A stretch of 64,000 bases of DNA from Streptomyces sp. H27-C3. GTDB lineage: Bacteria > Actinomycetota > Actinomycetes > Streptomycetales > Streptomycetaceae. Position 1 is the first letter of the stretch, and the number at the start of each line of letters is the position of its first letter. Where the stretch lies: NCBI RefSeq assembly GCF_030063415.1, contig NZ_JASITA010000026.1, positions 51,792 through 115,791 of the forward strand, written 5' to 3'. The position numbers were made by a program, and so were the translations under genes. Shown here one piece after another: positions 53,476 through 61,862 of the stretch. Under the pieces are notes generated by a model, which had not been told where the DNA came from, searched no databases, and saw only the letters and a program-made list of their open reading frames with translations.

Positions 53476-53517
53476 GGACCAACTCCGCGCAGACTCGGTT
53501 CAGCGCTCCGCCCGGAC

Positions 53518-54443
53518 TCAGTTCGGCGCGCCGCGCCAGCCCGCCACGGGCAGGGCGAACTTGGCGACCAGCCGGTCGGTGAAGGACGCGTGGTGCAGTC
53601 GTGCCAGCCGTACGGGCACGGCGCCCCGCCGGACCTCCACCCGCGCCCCGGCGGGCAGTTCGACGGTCCTGCGCCCGTCGCACCACAGCACCCCGTGCGG
53701 CGTGTGGGGCTGCACCTCGACGGCGAGCACCGAGTCCGGCGAGGTCACCAGGGGCTTGGCGAACAGCGCATGGGCGCTGATCGGCACCATGAGGAGAGCC
53801 TCCACCTCCGGCCAGACCACGGGCCCGCCGGCCGAGAAGGCGTACGCCGTGGAGCCGGTCGGGGTGGCGCAGACGATGCCGTCACAGCCGAAGCCGGTCA
53901 CCGGACGGCCGTCGATCTCCAGGACGACCTCCAGCATCCGCTCGGGCGAGACCTTCTGCACGGCGGCCTCGTTGAGCGCCCAGTCGGTGTGCACGACAGT
54001 GCCGTTGTTGTGCACGATGACGTCGAGAGTCATGCGCTCCTCGACCTCGTACGCGCACGTGACGACCCGGTCGACCACCTTGTCGAGGTCGTCGCGCTCG
54101 GCCTCCGCGAGGAAGCCGACCCGGCCGAGGTTGACGCCGAGCATCGGCACCCCGGAGGCGCGGGCGAACTCGGCGCCACGCAGCAGTGTCCCGTCCCCGC
54201 CCAGGACAACGAGCAGTTCGCAGCCGTCGAGGACGTCGGGCGAAGCCTCCGCCACCAGCTCGACGGACGGTGGCAGCGGCAGATCGGCCGCCTCCGCGGC
54301 GAGCACGCGCACGCCGATTCCGCTGCGCAGCAGTCCCTGTACGACCAGTTCGGCGCTGCGGATCGCCGCTGGGCGACCGGTGTGCGCCAGCAGGAAGACG
54401 GTCCGCGCCGTATCCGATGCTTCTGTTCCAGCTGTCGTCGTTG

Positions 54444-54447
<4 letters not shown>
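53518..54447 (-). CDS. nadK: NAD kinase
   Basis: This 309-aa enzyme phosphorylates NAD to NADP. Diagnostic GGDGTLLRGAEF is near residue 84, ALNEAAVQKVSPERM carries the conserved Asn-Glu pair, and the glycine-rich C-terminal GIVCATPTGSTAYAFSAGGPVV completes the fold. The start is TTG 54447, whose bases overlap the tlyA stop as TTGA, giving translational coupling. Usual family length. It complements the NAD-salvage operon elsewhere in the window. Confidence 0.95.
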
Positions 54448-55259
<812 letters not shown>

Positions 55260-55266
55260 GTTCGGT

Positions 55267-55626
55267 TCAGCTCCTGTTTTCGTACGGGGAAGGGGGCGCC
55301 GGTGGTCCCGGGCGTGCGTCGAGCGCGGTCAGCGCATCACGCAGCCCCCCGTGTACATCCTCGTACACCTCGATGTGTCCGTCCGACGGGAGGTGGTCCG
55401 CATCGGCCAGCCGCTCCAGGTGCGCGTCCACCTCGGCGCGCCCGGTGGGGGTGCGCGCCACCCCGATGGGCGCCGGACCGGCCGGTGCGACGCCCGGACC
55501 CGCGGCGGTCCCATCGGCAGCCGGCGAACCCGCGGGCTCCCGGGGCGCGGCCCCAGGGGTGTCCCGCCCCTCTGCGAACCCCTGAGCCCCGGAGTCGGCC
55601 CCCTGACCCGCCATCGCGTCGTTCAT
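55267..55626 (-). CDS. small hypothetical protein upstream of tlyA
   Basis: This 119-aa protein has about 60 residues of Gly/Ala/Pro-rich disorder, then a compact conserved-looking helix VARTPTGRAEVDAHLERLADADHLPSDGHIEVYEDVHGGLRDALTALD. No known domain or membrane segment. It ends seven bases before the tlyA start, so it is probably the first gene of the tlyA-nadK unit. ATG 55626. Confidence 0.65.
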   Translation of the reverse strand: MNDAMAGQGADSGAQGFAEGRDTPGAAPREPAGSPAADGTAAGPGVAPAGPAPIGVARTPTGRAEVDAHLERLADADHLPSDGHIEVYEDVHGGLRDALTALDARPGPPAPPSPYENRS

Positions 55627-55668
55627 GCCACGACGCTACCCCGAAGCGCTGGGGTACCGTCGATCTCC

Positions 55669-56016
55669 ATGGCGACGACGGAGGAGTGCCACAGCGCGCT
55701 CGGCAAACTCTCGGACAAGCTGGCTGGGGCCGACGACGGTGCGCGTGGCGCCGTGGCGCTCGACCGGTCGTTGAGCTGCCACATCACCGATCTCGACGTC
55801 TCCTTCACCGGCCGCCTGACGGCCGGCCGGATCGAGGTCGCCGAGACCCTGGACGGGCGCCCGCCCGAGCGCGCCGAGATCCGGCTCGCCATGACCGGCG
55901 ACGATCTGGTCGCACTGGTCGGCGGCGAGCTGAACTTCGCGAAGGCCTGGGCCACCGGCCGGATCAAGCTGGAGGCTGGCTTCCGTGACCTGATGCGCCT
56001 CAGAAAGCTCCTGTAG
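55669..56016 (+). CDS. SCP2 sterol-carrier-like domain protein
   Basis: This 115-aa protein consists only of an SCP2-like domain: CHITDLDVSFTGRLTAGRIEVAE, RLAMTGDDLVALVGGELNFAKAWATGRIKLEAGFRDLMRLRKLL. Such domains bind lipids or serve as accessory folds. No Shine-Dalgarno precedes ATG 55669, but a TACCGT -10-like box lies about 9 bases upstream, suggesting a leaderless transcript. It is divergent from the small protein gene and convergent with the siderophore operon. Confidence 0.85.
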   Translation: MATTEECHSALGKLSDKLAGADDGARGAVALDRSLSCHITDLDVSFTGRLTAGRIEVAETLDGRPPERAEIRLAMTGDDLVALVGGELNFAKAWATGRIKLEAGFRDLMRLRKLL

Positions 56017-56106
56017 CGGCCAAAGCCGTCAGGTCAGGAAGCTGCGGTAGCGGCCGAGGCCGTCAGGTCAGGAAGCTCCTGCAGTGACCGAGGCCGTCGC
56101 GGTCCC
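56005..56106. repeat. 34-bp tandem repeat across two convergent stop codons
   Basis: Units at 56005-56038, 56039-56072 and a diverged third from 56073 share AGCTCCTG/GCTGCGG-TAGCGGCC-A/G-AGCCGTCAGGTCAGGA-type sequence. The first unit contains the SCP2 stop (TAG, 56014-56016) and the second the ABC ATPase stop (56068-56070). The duplication moved the two stops apart and created the 51-bp spacer. Confidence 0.7.
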
Positions 56107-57012
56107 GGCCGAGGCCTTTCCCGTAGGCGCCTTCGCCGTACGCGTCTTGCGCGACGCCGGCACCACCAGCGGCGTCCCGGTCTCCGGATCGTCGATCACC
56201 TGGCAGCGCAGTCCGAAGACCCGCTCGACCAGCTCTGCGGTGACCACCTCGGCGGGCGGCCCCTGCGCGACGATCTCGCCCTCCCGCATGGCGATCAGGT
56301 GCGTGGCGTAGCGCGCGGCGTGATTCAGGTCGTGCAGTACGGCGACGAGTGTGCGCCCCTGCGTCTCGTGCAGTTCCGCGCACAGATCCAGTACGTCGAT
56401 CTGGTGCTGGACGTCGAGGAAGGTCGTGGGCTCGTCGAGCAGCAGCAGCGGTGTCTGCTGGGCGAGGGCCATCGCGATCCAGACGCGCTGCCGCTGGCCG
56501 CCGGACAGCTCGTCGACGTAACGCTCGGCCAGATCGGCGACGCCCGTCGATTCCATCGCCTCCCCGACGATCCGCTCGTCATCGGGCGACCACTGCCGCA
56601 GCAGCCCCTGGTGCGGGTAGCGGCCGCGCGCCACCAGGTCGGCGACCGTGATCCCGTCCGGCGCGATCGAGGACTGTGGCAGCAGCCCCAGTGTCTTGGC
56701 CACCTTCTTCGCCGGCATGGAGCCGATGACGTTGCCGTCCAGCAGCACCCGGCCCTGGGACGGCTTGAGCATCCGCGACAGGGCGCGCAGCAACGTCGAC
56801 TTGCCGCAGGCGTTCGGCCCGACGATGACGGTGAAGGAGTTGTCGGGTATCTCGACGGAGAGGTTTTCCGTGATGACCCGCTGGTCGTAGCCGAGGGTCA
56901 CCGATTCCGCGGTGAGGCGCTGCACTGGCATGCTCCTGGAGTTCTGCACAGCCGAACCGGCCGAAAGGACCGAGGCAGTCGGAAGAGTCGAGTCGGTCGG
57001 TCGCGAGGTCAT
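56068..57012 (-). CDS. ferric-siderophore ABC transporter ATP-binding protein
   Basis: This 314-aa FecE/FepC-type ATPase has Walker A GPNACGKSTLL, Q-loop LLPQSS, signature LSGGQRQRVWIAMALAQ, Walker B LLLLDEPTTFLD and the H-loop VLHDLNHA. The sequence FTVIVGPNACGKSTLLRALSRMLKPSQG is typical of iron-siderophore uptake. An Ala/Thr/Lys-rich tail ends the protein. ATG 57012 overlaps the preceding permease stop by ATGA. Last gene of a three-gene operon under an iron box. Confidence 0.94.
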   Translation of the reverse strand: MTSRPTDSTLPTASVLSAGSAVQNSRSMPVQRLTAESVTLGYDQRVITENLSVEIPDNSFTVIVGPNACGKSTLLRALSRMLKPSQGRVLLDGNVIGSMPAKKVAKTLGLLPQSSIAPDGITVADLVARGRYPHQGLLRQWSPDDERIVGEAMESTGVADLAERYVDELSGGQRQRVWIAMALAQQTPLLLLDEPTTFLDVQHQIDVLDLCAELHETQGRTLVAVLHDLNHAARYATHLIAMREGEIVAQGPPAEVVTAELVERVFGLRCQVIDDPETGTPLVVPASRKTRTAKAPTGKASAGTATASVTAGAS

Positions 57013-58070
57013 ATGCGCCCCGCCTTGCGTTCGGTGACCAGCAGCCACAGCAGATAGCAGCCACCGAGCACCCCGGTCACCACACCCACCGGCAGTTGGC
57101 TGTCCCCGAAGGCCTGCTGGGCCACCCAGTCGGCGACCACCAGCAGGGCGGCGCCCATACAGGCCGCGGCCCCGACATTGGGCCCGGGTGAGCCCGTCAC
57201 CCGGCGGGCGAGCTGGGGCGCGCTGAGCGCCACGAAGGCGATGGGGCCCGAGGCGGCCGTTGCCACGGCGATGAGCATGACGGCGGAGAGCATCAGTACC
57301 AGGCGGCTGCGCTCGACACTCACCCCGAGCGCGTACGCCGAGTCGTCGCCCATCTCCAGCATGCGCAGCGCGCGCCCGTGCCCCAGGACCAGCGGCAGCA
57401 GGATCAGGCACCCGGCCAGCAACGGCCAGGCCTGCTCCCAGCCCCGGCCGTCGAGCGAGCCGGTCATCCAGACCGTGGCCCGCGTCGCATCGACCAGGGC
57501 GGCCTTGGTGAGCAGATAGTGGTTGAACGCCGTGAGCATGGCGGCCGCGCCGATGCCGACGAGCACCAGCCGGTAGCCCTGCACACCCCGCTTCCACGCG
57601 AGGAAGTAGACCGCGACACCGGTCAGCAGACAGCCGATGAGCGCGCCGCCCGCCACAGCCACGGCCCCGCCCTTGAACACGACGATCACGGTGAGCGCGC
57701 CGACCGTCGCACCTTGGCCGAAGCCGATCACATCGGGGCTGCCCAGCGGGTTGCGGGACAGGGACTGGAAGACCGCGCCCGATACTCCGAGCGCCACACC
57801 GACCAGCAGGGCGACGACGACCCGCGGCATCCGCAGGTCGGTCACGATGAATTCCTGCGCGGCGGTGCCGTTGCCGAGCAGGGTGCGTACGACGTCGGCG
57901 GCCGACATCGGGAAGTCGCCACTGCCGATGAGGACGATGCCCACCCCGAGCGCCACCGCGGCGAGCAGCGGCATCGCGAGGAGCGCCCGCGGGTCGAGCC
58001 GGACGGAGAACCCGCCGGGGGTGCGTATCGCGCGGGGTCCTGGGGGCCTTCCCCGGGAGAGAACGCTCAC
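57009..58070 (-). CDS. FecCD-family siderophore ABC permease (second)
   Basis: This 353-aa permease has about ten helices. Family markers are LRMPRVVVALLVGVALGVSGAVFQSLSRNPLGSPDVIGFGQGA and the ATPase-contacting GPIAFVALSAPQLARRVTG, ending LPVGVVTGVLGGCYLLWLL. Start GTG 58070 overlaps the upstream permease stop by GTGA. It would pair with the first permease as a heterodimer. Confidence 0.93.
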   Translation of the reverse strand: MSVLSRGRPPGPRAIRTPGGFSVRLDPRALLAMPLLAAVALGVGIVLIGSGDFPMSAADVVRTLLGNGTAAQEFIVTDLRMPRVVVALLVGVALGVSGAVFQSLSRNPLGSPDVIGFGQGATVGALTVIVVFKGGAVAVAGGALIGCLLTGVAVYFLAWKRGVQGYRLVLVGIGAAAMLTAFNHYLLTKAALVDATRATVWMTGSLDGRGWEQAWPLLAGCLILLPLVLGHGRALRMLEMGDDSAYALGVSVERSRLVLMLSAVMLIAVATAASGPIAFVALSAPQLARRVTGSPGPNVGAAACMGAALLVVADWVAQQAFGDSQLPVGVVTGVLGGCYLLWLLVTERKAGRI

Positions 58071-59122
58071 AGCTGGGCCATCTTCCGGCGGCGTACAAGG
58101 TGGATGAAGACCGGCCCGCCGACGAGCGCGGTCACGATGCCGACCTGCAGCTCGGCGGGGCGGGTGACGACGCGGCCGATGACGTCCGAGCCCAGCAGCA
58201 GGACGGGCGCGAGCACCGCCGCGTACGGCAGGATCCAGCGGATGTCGGGTCCCGTGATGGCGCGGACGAGGTGCGGCACCATCAGCCCGACGAAGATGAT
58301 CGGCCCGCAGGCGGCGGTCGCCGCGCCGCAGAGCAGGGTGACGGAGAGCATGGCCAGTACGCGGGTACGGGTCAGGTGCGCGCCCAGTGAGCGCGCGGCG
58401 TCGTCGCCCATCTCCATGGCGTTCAGCGGCCGGGCGATCAGCAGCGCGAGCAGCACACCGGCGCCGATGAACGGCCAGACCTTGTCGATGACCTCCATGT
58501 TCGCGGAGGCCAGCGAGCCGACCGTCCAGAAGCGGAGCCGGTCGAGGGCCGCGGAGTCCAGCAGCTGTACGGCGTTGACATAGCCGTAGAGCACGGCCGT
58601 CGCGGCCGTGCCCGCGAGGGCGAGCCGTACCGGTGTCGCCCCCCGGCTGCCCCCCAGGACGTACACCAGGACCGAGACGGCCCCGGCGCCCAGGAACGCG
58701 AACCACACGTAGCCGGTCAGCGAGGTGATCCCGAGGAAGCTGATGGCGGAGACAACGGCGGCCGAGGCGCCCGCGCTCACACCGAGCAGCCCCGGCTCGG
58801 CGAGCGGGTTGCGGGTGAGCGCCTGCATGACCGCGCCGGAGAGCCCGAGCGCCGCGCCGACGAGCACGCCCAGGACGGTACGGGGCACCCGCACGTCCAG
58901 GACGATCACATCGTTGCCGGTGCCCGAGGCATCGAACAGCGCATGCCATACGTCGTCCAACGGGACCGGCTTGGCACCGATGGCGATACTCGCGATCACC
59001 ACGAGCGCGAGTACGCCGAGCGAGAGAAGCAACCCGCCGGACCGCAGGGCACGACGCTTGTGGGGCGCAGAGTCCTGCTCGGTCTGCGCCCCGCTCTGTT
59101 CGGGGGGACTGTCGATCAACAC
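58067..59122 (-). CDS. FecCD-family siderophore ABC permease (first)
   Basis: This 351-aa permease has about ten helices, with VRVPRTVLGVLVGAALGLSGAVMQALTRNPLAEPGLLGVSAGAS and the coupling segment GPIIFVGLMVPHLVRAITG. Start GTG 59122, immediately after an iron box whose near end is 5 bp away. First gene of the operon; no periplasmic-type binding-protein gene is present on either side, so that component must be encoded elsewhere. Confidence 0.93.
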   Translation of the reverse strand: MLIDSPPEQSGAQTEQDSAPHKRRALRSGGLLLSLGVLALVVIASIAIGAKPVPLDDVWHALFDASGTGNDVIVLDVRVPRTVLGVLVGAALGLSGAVMQALTRNPLAEPGLLGVSAGASAAVVSAISFLGITSLTGYVWFAFLGAGAVSVLVYVLGGSRGATPVRLALAGTAATAVLYGYVNAVQLLDSAALDRLRFWTVGSLASANMEVIDKVWPFIGAGVLLALLIARPLNAMEMGDDAARSLGAHLTRTRVLAMLSVTLLCGAATAACGPIIFVGLMVPHLVRAITGPDIRWILPYAAVLAPVLLLGSDVIGRVVTRPAELQVGIVTALVGGPVFIHLVRRRKMAQL

Positions 59123-59126
59123 CCAG

Positions 59127-59145
59127 TTAGGTTAGCCTACCCTCG
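59127..59145 (-). promoter_or_regulatory. iron box (DmdR/IdeR type) upstream of the siderophore operon
   Basis: TTAGGTTAGCCTACCCTCG matches the 19-bp iron box TTAGGTTAGSCTAACCTAA at 16 of 19 positions. It lies directly before the first permease start, where DmdR1 with Fe(II) would repress the operon. Confidence 0.85.
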
Positions 59146-59397
59146 CATTGCGGGTGCTCCCCGATCACAGCGGGTGCGCGCTCCGGATACGTGCCAGTGC
59201 CGCGGCAGGTGCCGTTTGCCCGTCAAGGTGCGGCGCCCGGTGCGTGCTCTCGGCGTGCCGGCCGGAAGTCCTCGTACTGGACGTACCTGGGCTTTCGGCC
59301 GGTGCGGCGAAGGGGGTCCCTCCCCGTTCGAGCGAAGCCGAGAACTCGGGGGCGCGTGCCGGGCGTCGCGACAGGGCAGATGTTGCCTGGCGCGGCA

Positions 59398-60426
59398 CTA
59401 GAGACCCAGCCGGTCCAAGGCCTTCGCGGGATCCAGTGCGCAGGCCCCGCCGCCTGCCTGCGTCCAGGCTGCGGCGCACAGCGCCCGCAGCCCGTCCAGC
59501 GCGTCACCCTCACCATCGACCATCAGCGCGTCACCCTGCACGGAGGCGGTCCACCCACCACAGCTGAACCCGCCGTCGGCCTCGGCGACCTCGGGCTGCC
59601 CGGTCAGCAGGCCCCGCAGATCCGCGTCCACGTACGTCGGCCGGTACTTCGGCTCGGCGCCCAGCAGCAGCGCCGCGTCCGTCACTCCGGTCAGTACGAG
59701 CAACGAGTCGACGCCCCCCGCGTTCGCGCCCTCGATGTCCGTGTCCAGCCGGTCCCCGACGACCAGCGGCCGCTCGGCGCCGGTCCGCAGCACCGTCTCC
59801 CGGTGCATCGGCGGCAGCGGCTTGCCCGCCACCTGAGGCTCGGCGCCCGTGGCGATCCGTACGACCTCCACCGCCGCGCCGTTGCCCGGCGCGATCCCCC
59901 GAGCACTGGGGATCGTCAGATCGGTATTGGACGCGAACCACGGCATGCCCCGCGCGATGGCGTAAGAAGCCTCCGCGAACCGGCTCCACGGCAGGTCGGG
60001 CCCGCCGTAGCCCTGCGCCACGGCGACCGGGTCGTCGTCCGCCGACTCCACCGGTTCCAGGCCCCGTTCGCGCAGCGCGACCCGCAGCCCCTCGCCGCCG
60101 ATGACCAACACCCTTGCCCCGGCCGGTACCTGATCGGCGATCAGCCGGGCCACGGCCTGCGCCGACGTGATCACATCGGCCGCCTCGGCCGGCACCCCGA
60201 GCTCCGTCAGGTGCTGCGCCACGGCGTCGGGCGTCCGCAGTGCGTTGTTGGTCACATAGGCGAGATGCATTCCGGCGTCCCTGGCCGCGCCGAGCGCCTC
60301 GACGGCGTGGACGATCGCCTCGCCGCCCGCATACACCACTCCGTCCAGATCCAGCAGAGCCGTGTCGTACGCCTCCCCCAGCACTCGCGCGCTCGCGTCG
60401 GGACAGGTCCTGATCTGCTGGCTCAT
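59398..60426 (-). CDS. HAD-IIA family phosphatase (NagD/phosphoglycolate-like)
   Basis: This 342-aa HAD-superfamily phosphatase has motif I DTALLDLDGVVYAG with nucleophile Asp near residue 26, motif II as YVTNNA, and motifs III/IV as AGKPLPPMHRE and VVGDRLDTDIEGANAGG. The inserted C2A cap is typical of NagD, phosphoglycolate and pyridoxal phosphatases. The C-terminal 70 residues are an extra domain (GGFSCGGWTASVQGDALMVDGEGDALDGLRALC). Substrate undetermined. Confidence 0.9.
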   Translation of the reverse strand: MSQQIRTCPDASARVLGEAYDTALLDLDGVVYAGGEAIVHAVEALGAARDAGMHLAYVTNNALRTPDAVAQHLTELGVPAEAADVITSAQAVARLIADQVPAGARVLVIGGEGLRVALRERGLEPVESADDDPVAVAQGYGGPDLPWSRFAEASYAIARGMPWFASNTDLTIPSARGIAPGNGAAVEVVRIATGAEPQVAGKPLPPMHRETVLRTGAERPLVVGDRLDTDIEGANAGGVDSLLVLTGVTDAALLLGAEPKYRPTYVDADLRGLLTGQPEVAEADGGFSCGGWTASVQGDALMVDGEGDALDGLRALCAAAWTQAGGGACALDPAKALDRLGL

Positions 60427-60499
60427 TCTGGTCTCGCTCCTCAGTCGGTGCCTCTCCCCCGATCATCGCGCATCGGGGTACCCCACTTACGATGCATCA

Positions 60500-61783
60500 A
60501 TGAGTACCCATGGTGGGCCAGAGAAGGACCACGGCCTGCGCCTGGTCCCCTTCCGCGGACTGCGATACGTCCCCAAGCAGGTCGGCAGTCTGGCCGCGGT
60601 GACGTCGCCGCCTTACGACGTCGTCGTACGGCCGGACGGCCTCCACCATCTGGAATCGGCCGATCCTCACAACATCGTCCGGCTGATCCTCCCGCAGGCG
60701 GCCACCCCGGCGGATCGCAACGGGCAGGCGGCCGACACTCTGAGCCGCTGGCTGGGCGAAGGCGTGCTGGCCCCCGATCCGGAACCCGCTCTGTACGTGT
60801 ACGAACAGAGCAAGGGCGACCTCCTCCAGCGCGGTCTCATCGGCGCTCTCGCCCTGTCCGACCCTGCCGACGGCGTGGTCCTCCCGCACGAGGACGTCAT
60901 GCCGCACGTGGTCGCGGACCGGGCCGGTCTGATGCGGGCCACCGCCGCCAACCTCGAACCGCTCCTGCTGACCTACCGGAGCGATGGCGACGACAGCGGC
61001 GCGACGGCCGTCATCGACCGCACGATCCGACGCGCCCCGCTCCTGTCCACCACTACGGAGGACGGTTTCAGTCACCGCCTGTGGTCCGTCACGGACCCTG
61101 TAGAACTGGAAGCGGTCTCCACCGACCTGTCCAGCCGCCAGGCCCTGATCGCCGACGGACACCACCGCTGGGCGACCTGCCTGCGCCTCAGGTCGGAGCA
61201 GTCCGCGCCGGGCCCCTGGGACTACAGCCTGGTCCTTCTCGTCGATACGGCGAGCTACCCGCTCCAGGTCCGCGCCATCCATCGCCTGCTGCACCGGCTT
61301 CCCGTGGCCCACGCGCTGGCTGCGCTGGCCGGCACGTTCCGCGTCCGCGAAGTCCCCGGCCCGCTTCAGCACGCCATGGACGCGCTCGCCGCGGCGGCCA
61401 CCGTCGGCAACGCGTTCCTCCTCGCGGGGGACGGCGCGTTTCACCTCGTGGACCGCCCCGACGAGGCCCTGCTCGCCCGTACGGTCCCCACGGACCGTCC
61501 CGCGGCCTGGCGCACCCTCGACGCGACGGTCCTGCACGCCACGCTGCTGGACCACCTGTGGTCGATCCCGGACGCCCCCGAGGACATCGGCTACATCCAC
61601 GCCACAGAGGCGGCCGTCGAGCAGGCGGAGCGGCACGGAGGTACGGCTGTCCTCATGCATCCGGTACGCGAGGAAGTCGTCCGGGACCTCGCGCGCCAGG
61701 GCGTCATGATGCCCCGCAAGTCCACGTCCTTCGGCCCCAAGCCGGCCTCCGGCCTGGTCCTGCGCAGCCTCGATCTGAGCTGA
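60500..61783 (+). CDS. DUF1015 family protein
   Basis: This 427-aa protein has family markers GLRLVPFRGLRYVPKQVGSLAAVTSPPYDVV, PHNIVRLILP, ALYVYEQ, and the strongest motif LIADGHHRWATCLRL. No catalytic activity is established. ATG 60500 is preceded seven bases away by TACGAT, a good -10 hexamer, with no Shine-Dalgarno, indicating leaderless translation. Convergent with the TPR gene. Confidence 0.9.
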   Translation: MSTHGGPEKDHGLRLVPFRGLRYVPKQVGSLAAVTSPPYDVVVRPDGLHHLESADPHNIVRLILPQAATPADRNGQAADTLSRWLGEGVLAPDPEPALYVYEQSKGDLLQRGLIGALALSDPADGVVLPHEDVMPHVVADRAGLMRATAANLEPLLLTYRSDGDDSGATAVIDRTIRRAPLLSTTTEDGFSHRLWSVTDPVELEAVSTDLSSRQALIADGHHRWATCLRLRSEQSAPGPWDYSLVLLVDTASYPLQVRAIHRLLHRLPVAHALAALAGTFRVREVPGPLQHAMDALAAAATVGNAFLLAGDGAFHLVDRPDEALLARTVPTDRPAAWRTLDATVLHATLLDHLWSIPDAPEDIGYIHATEAAVEQAERHGGTAVLMHPVREEVVRDLARQGVMMPRKSTSFGPKPASGLVLRSLDLS

Positions 61784-61800
61784 CCGAGGCGGAAACACGA

Positions 61801-61832
61801 AAGGGCGGCACCCCCGTGGGGGTGCCGCCCTT
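61801..61832. terminator. bidirectional terminator between DUF1015 and TPR genes
   Basis: AAGGGCGGCACCCCC (61801-61815) and GGGGGTGCCGCCCTT (61818-61832) form a 15-bp perfect stem between convergent stops. Its AA/TT ends give short U-tracts. Confidence 0.8.
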
Positions 61833-61862
61833 CATACGTGCCACGCGCGCTTGGCGGTGGGA

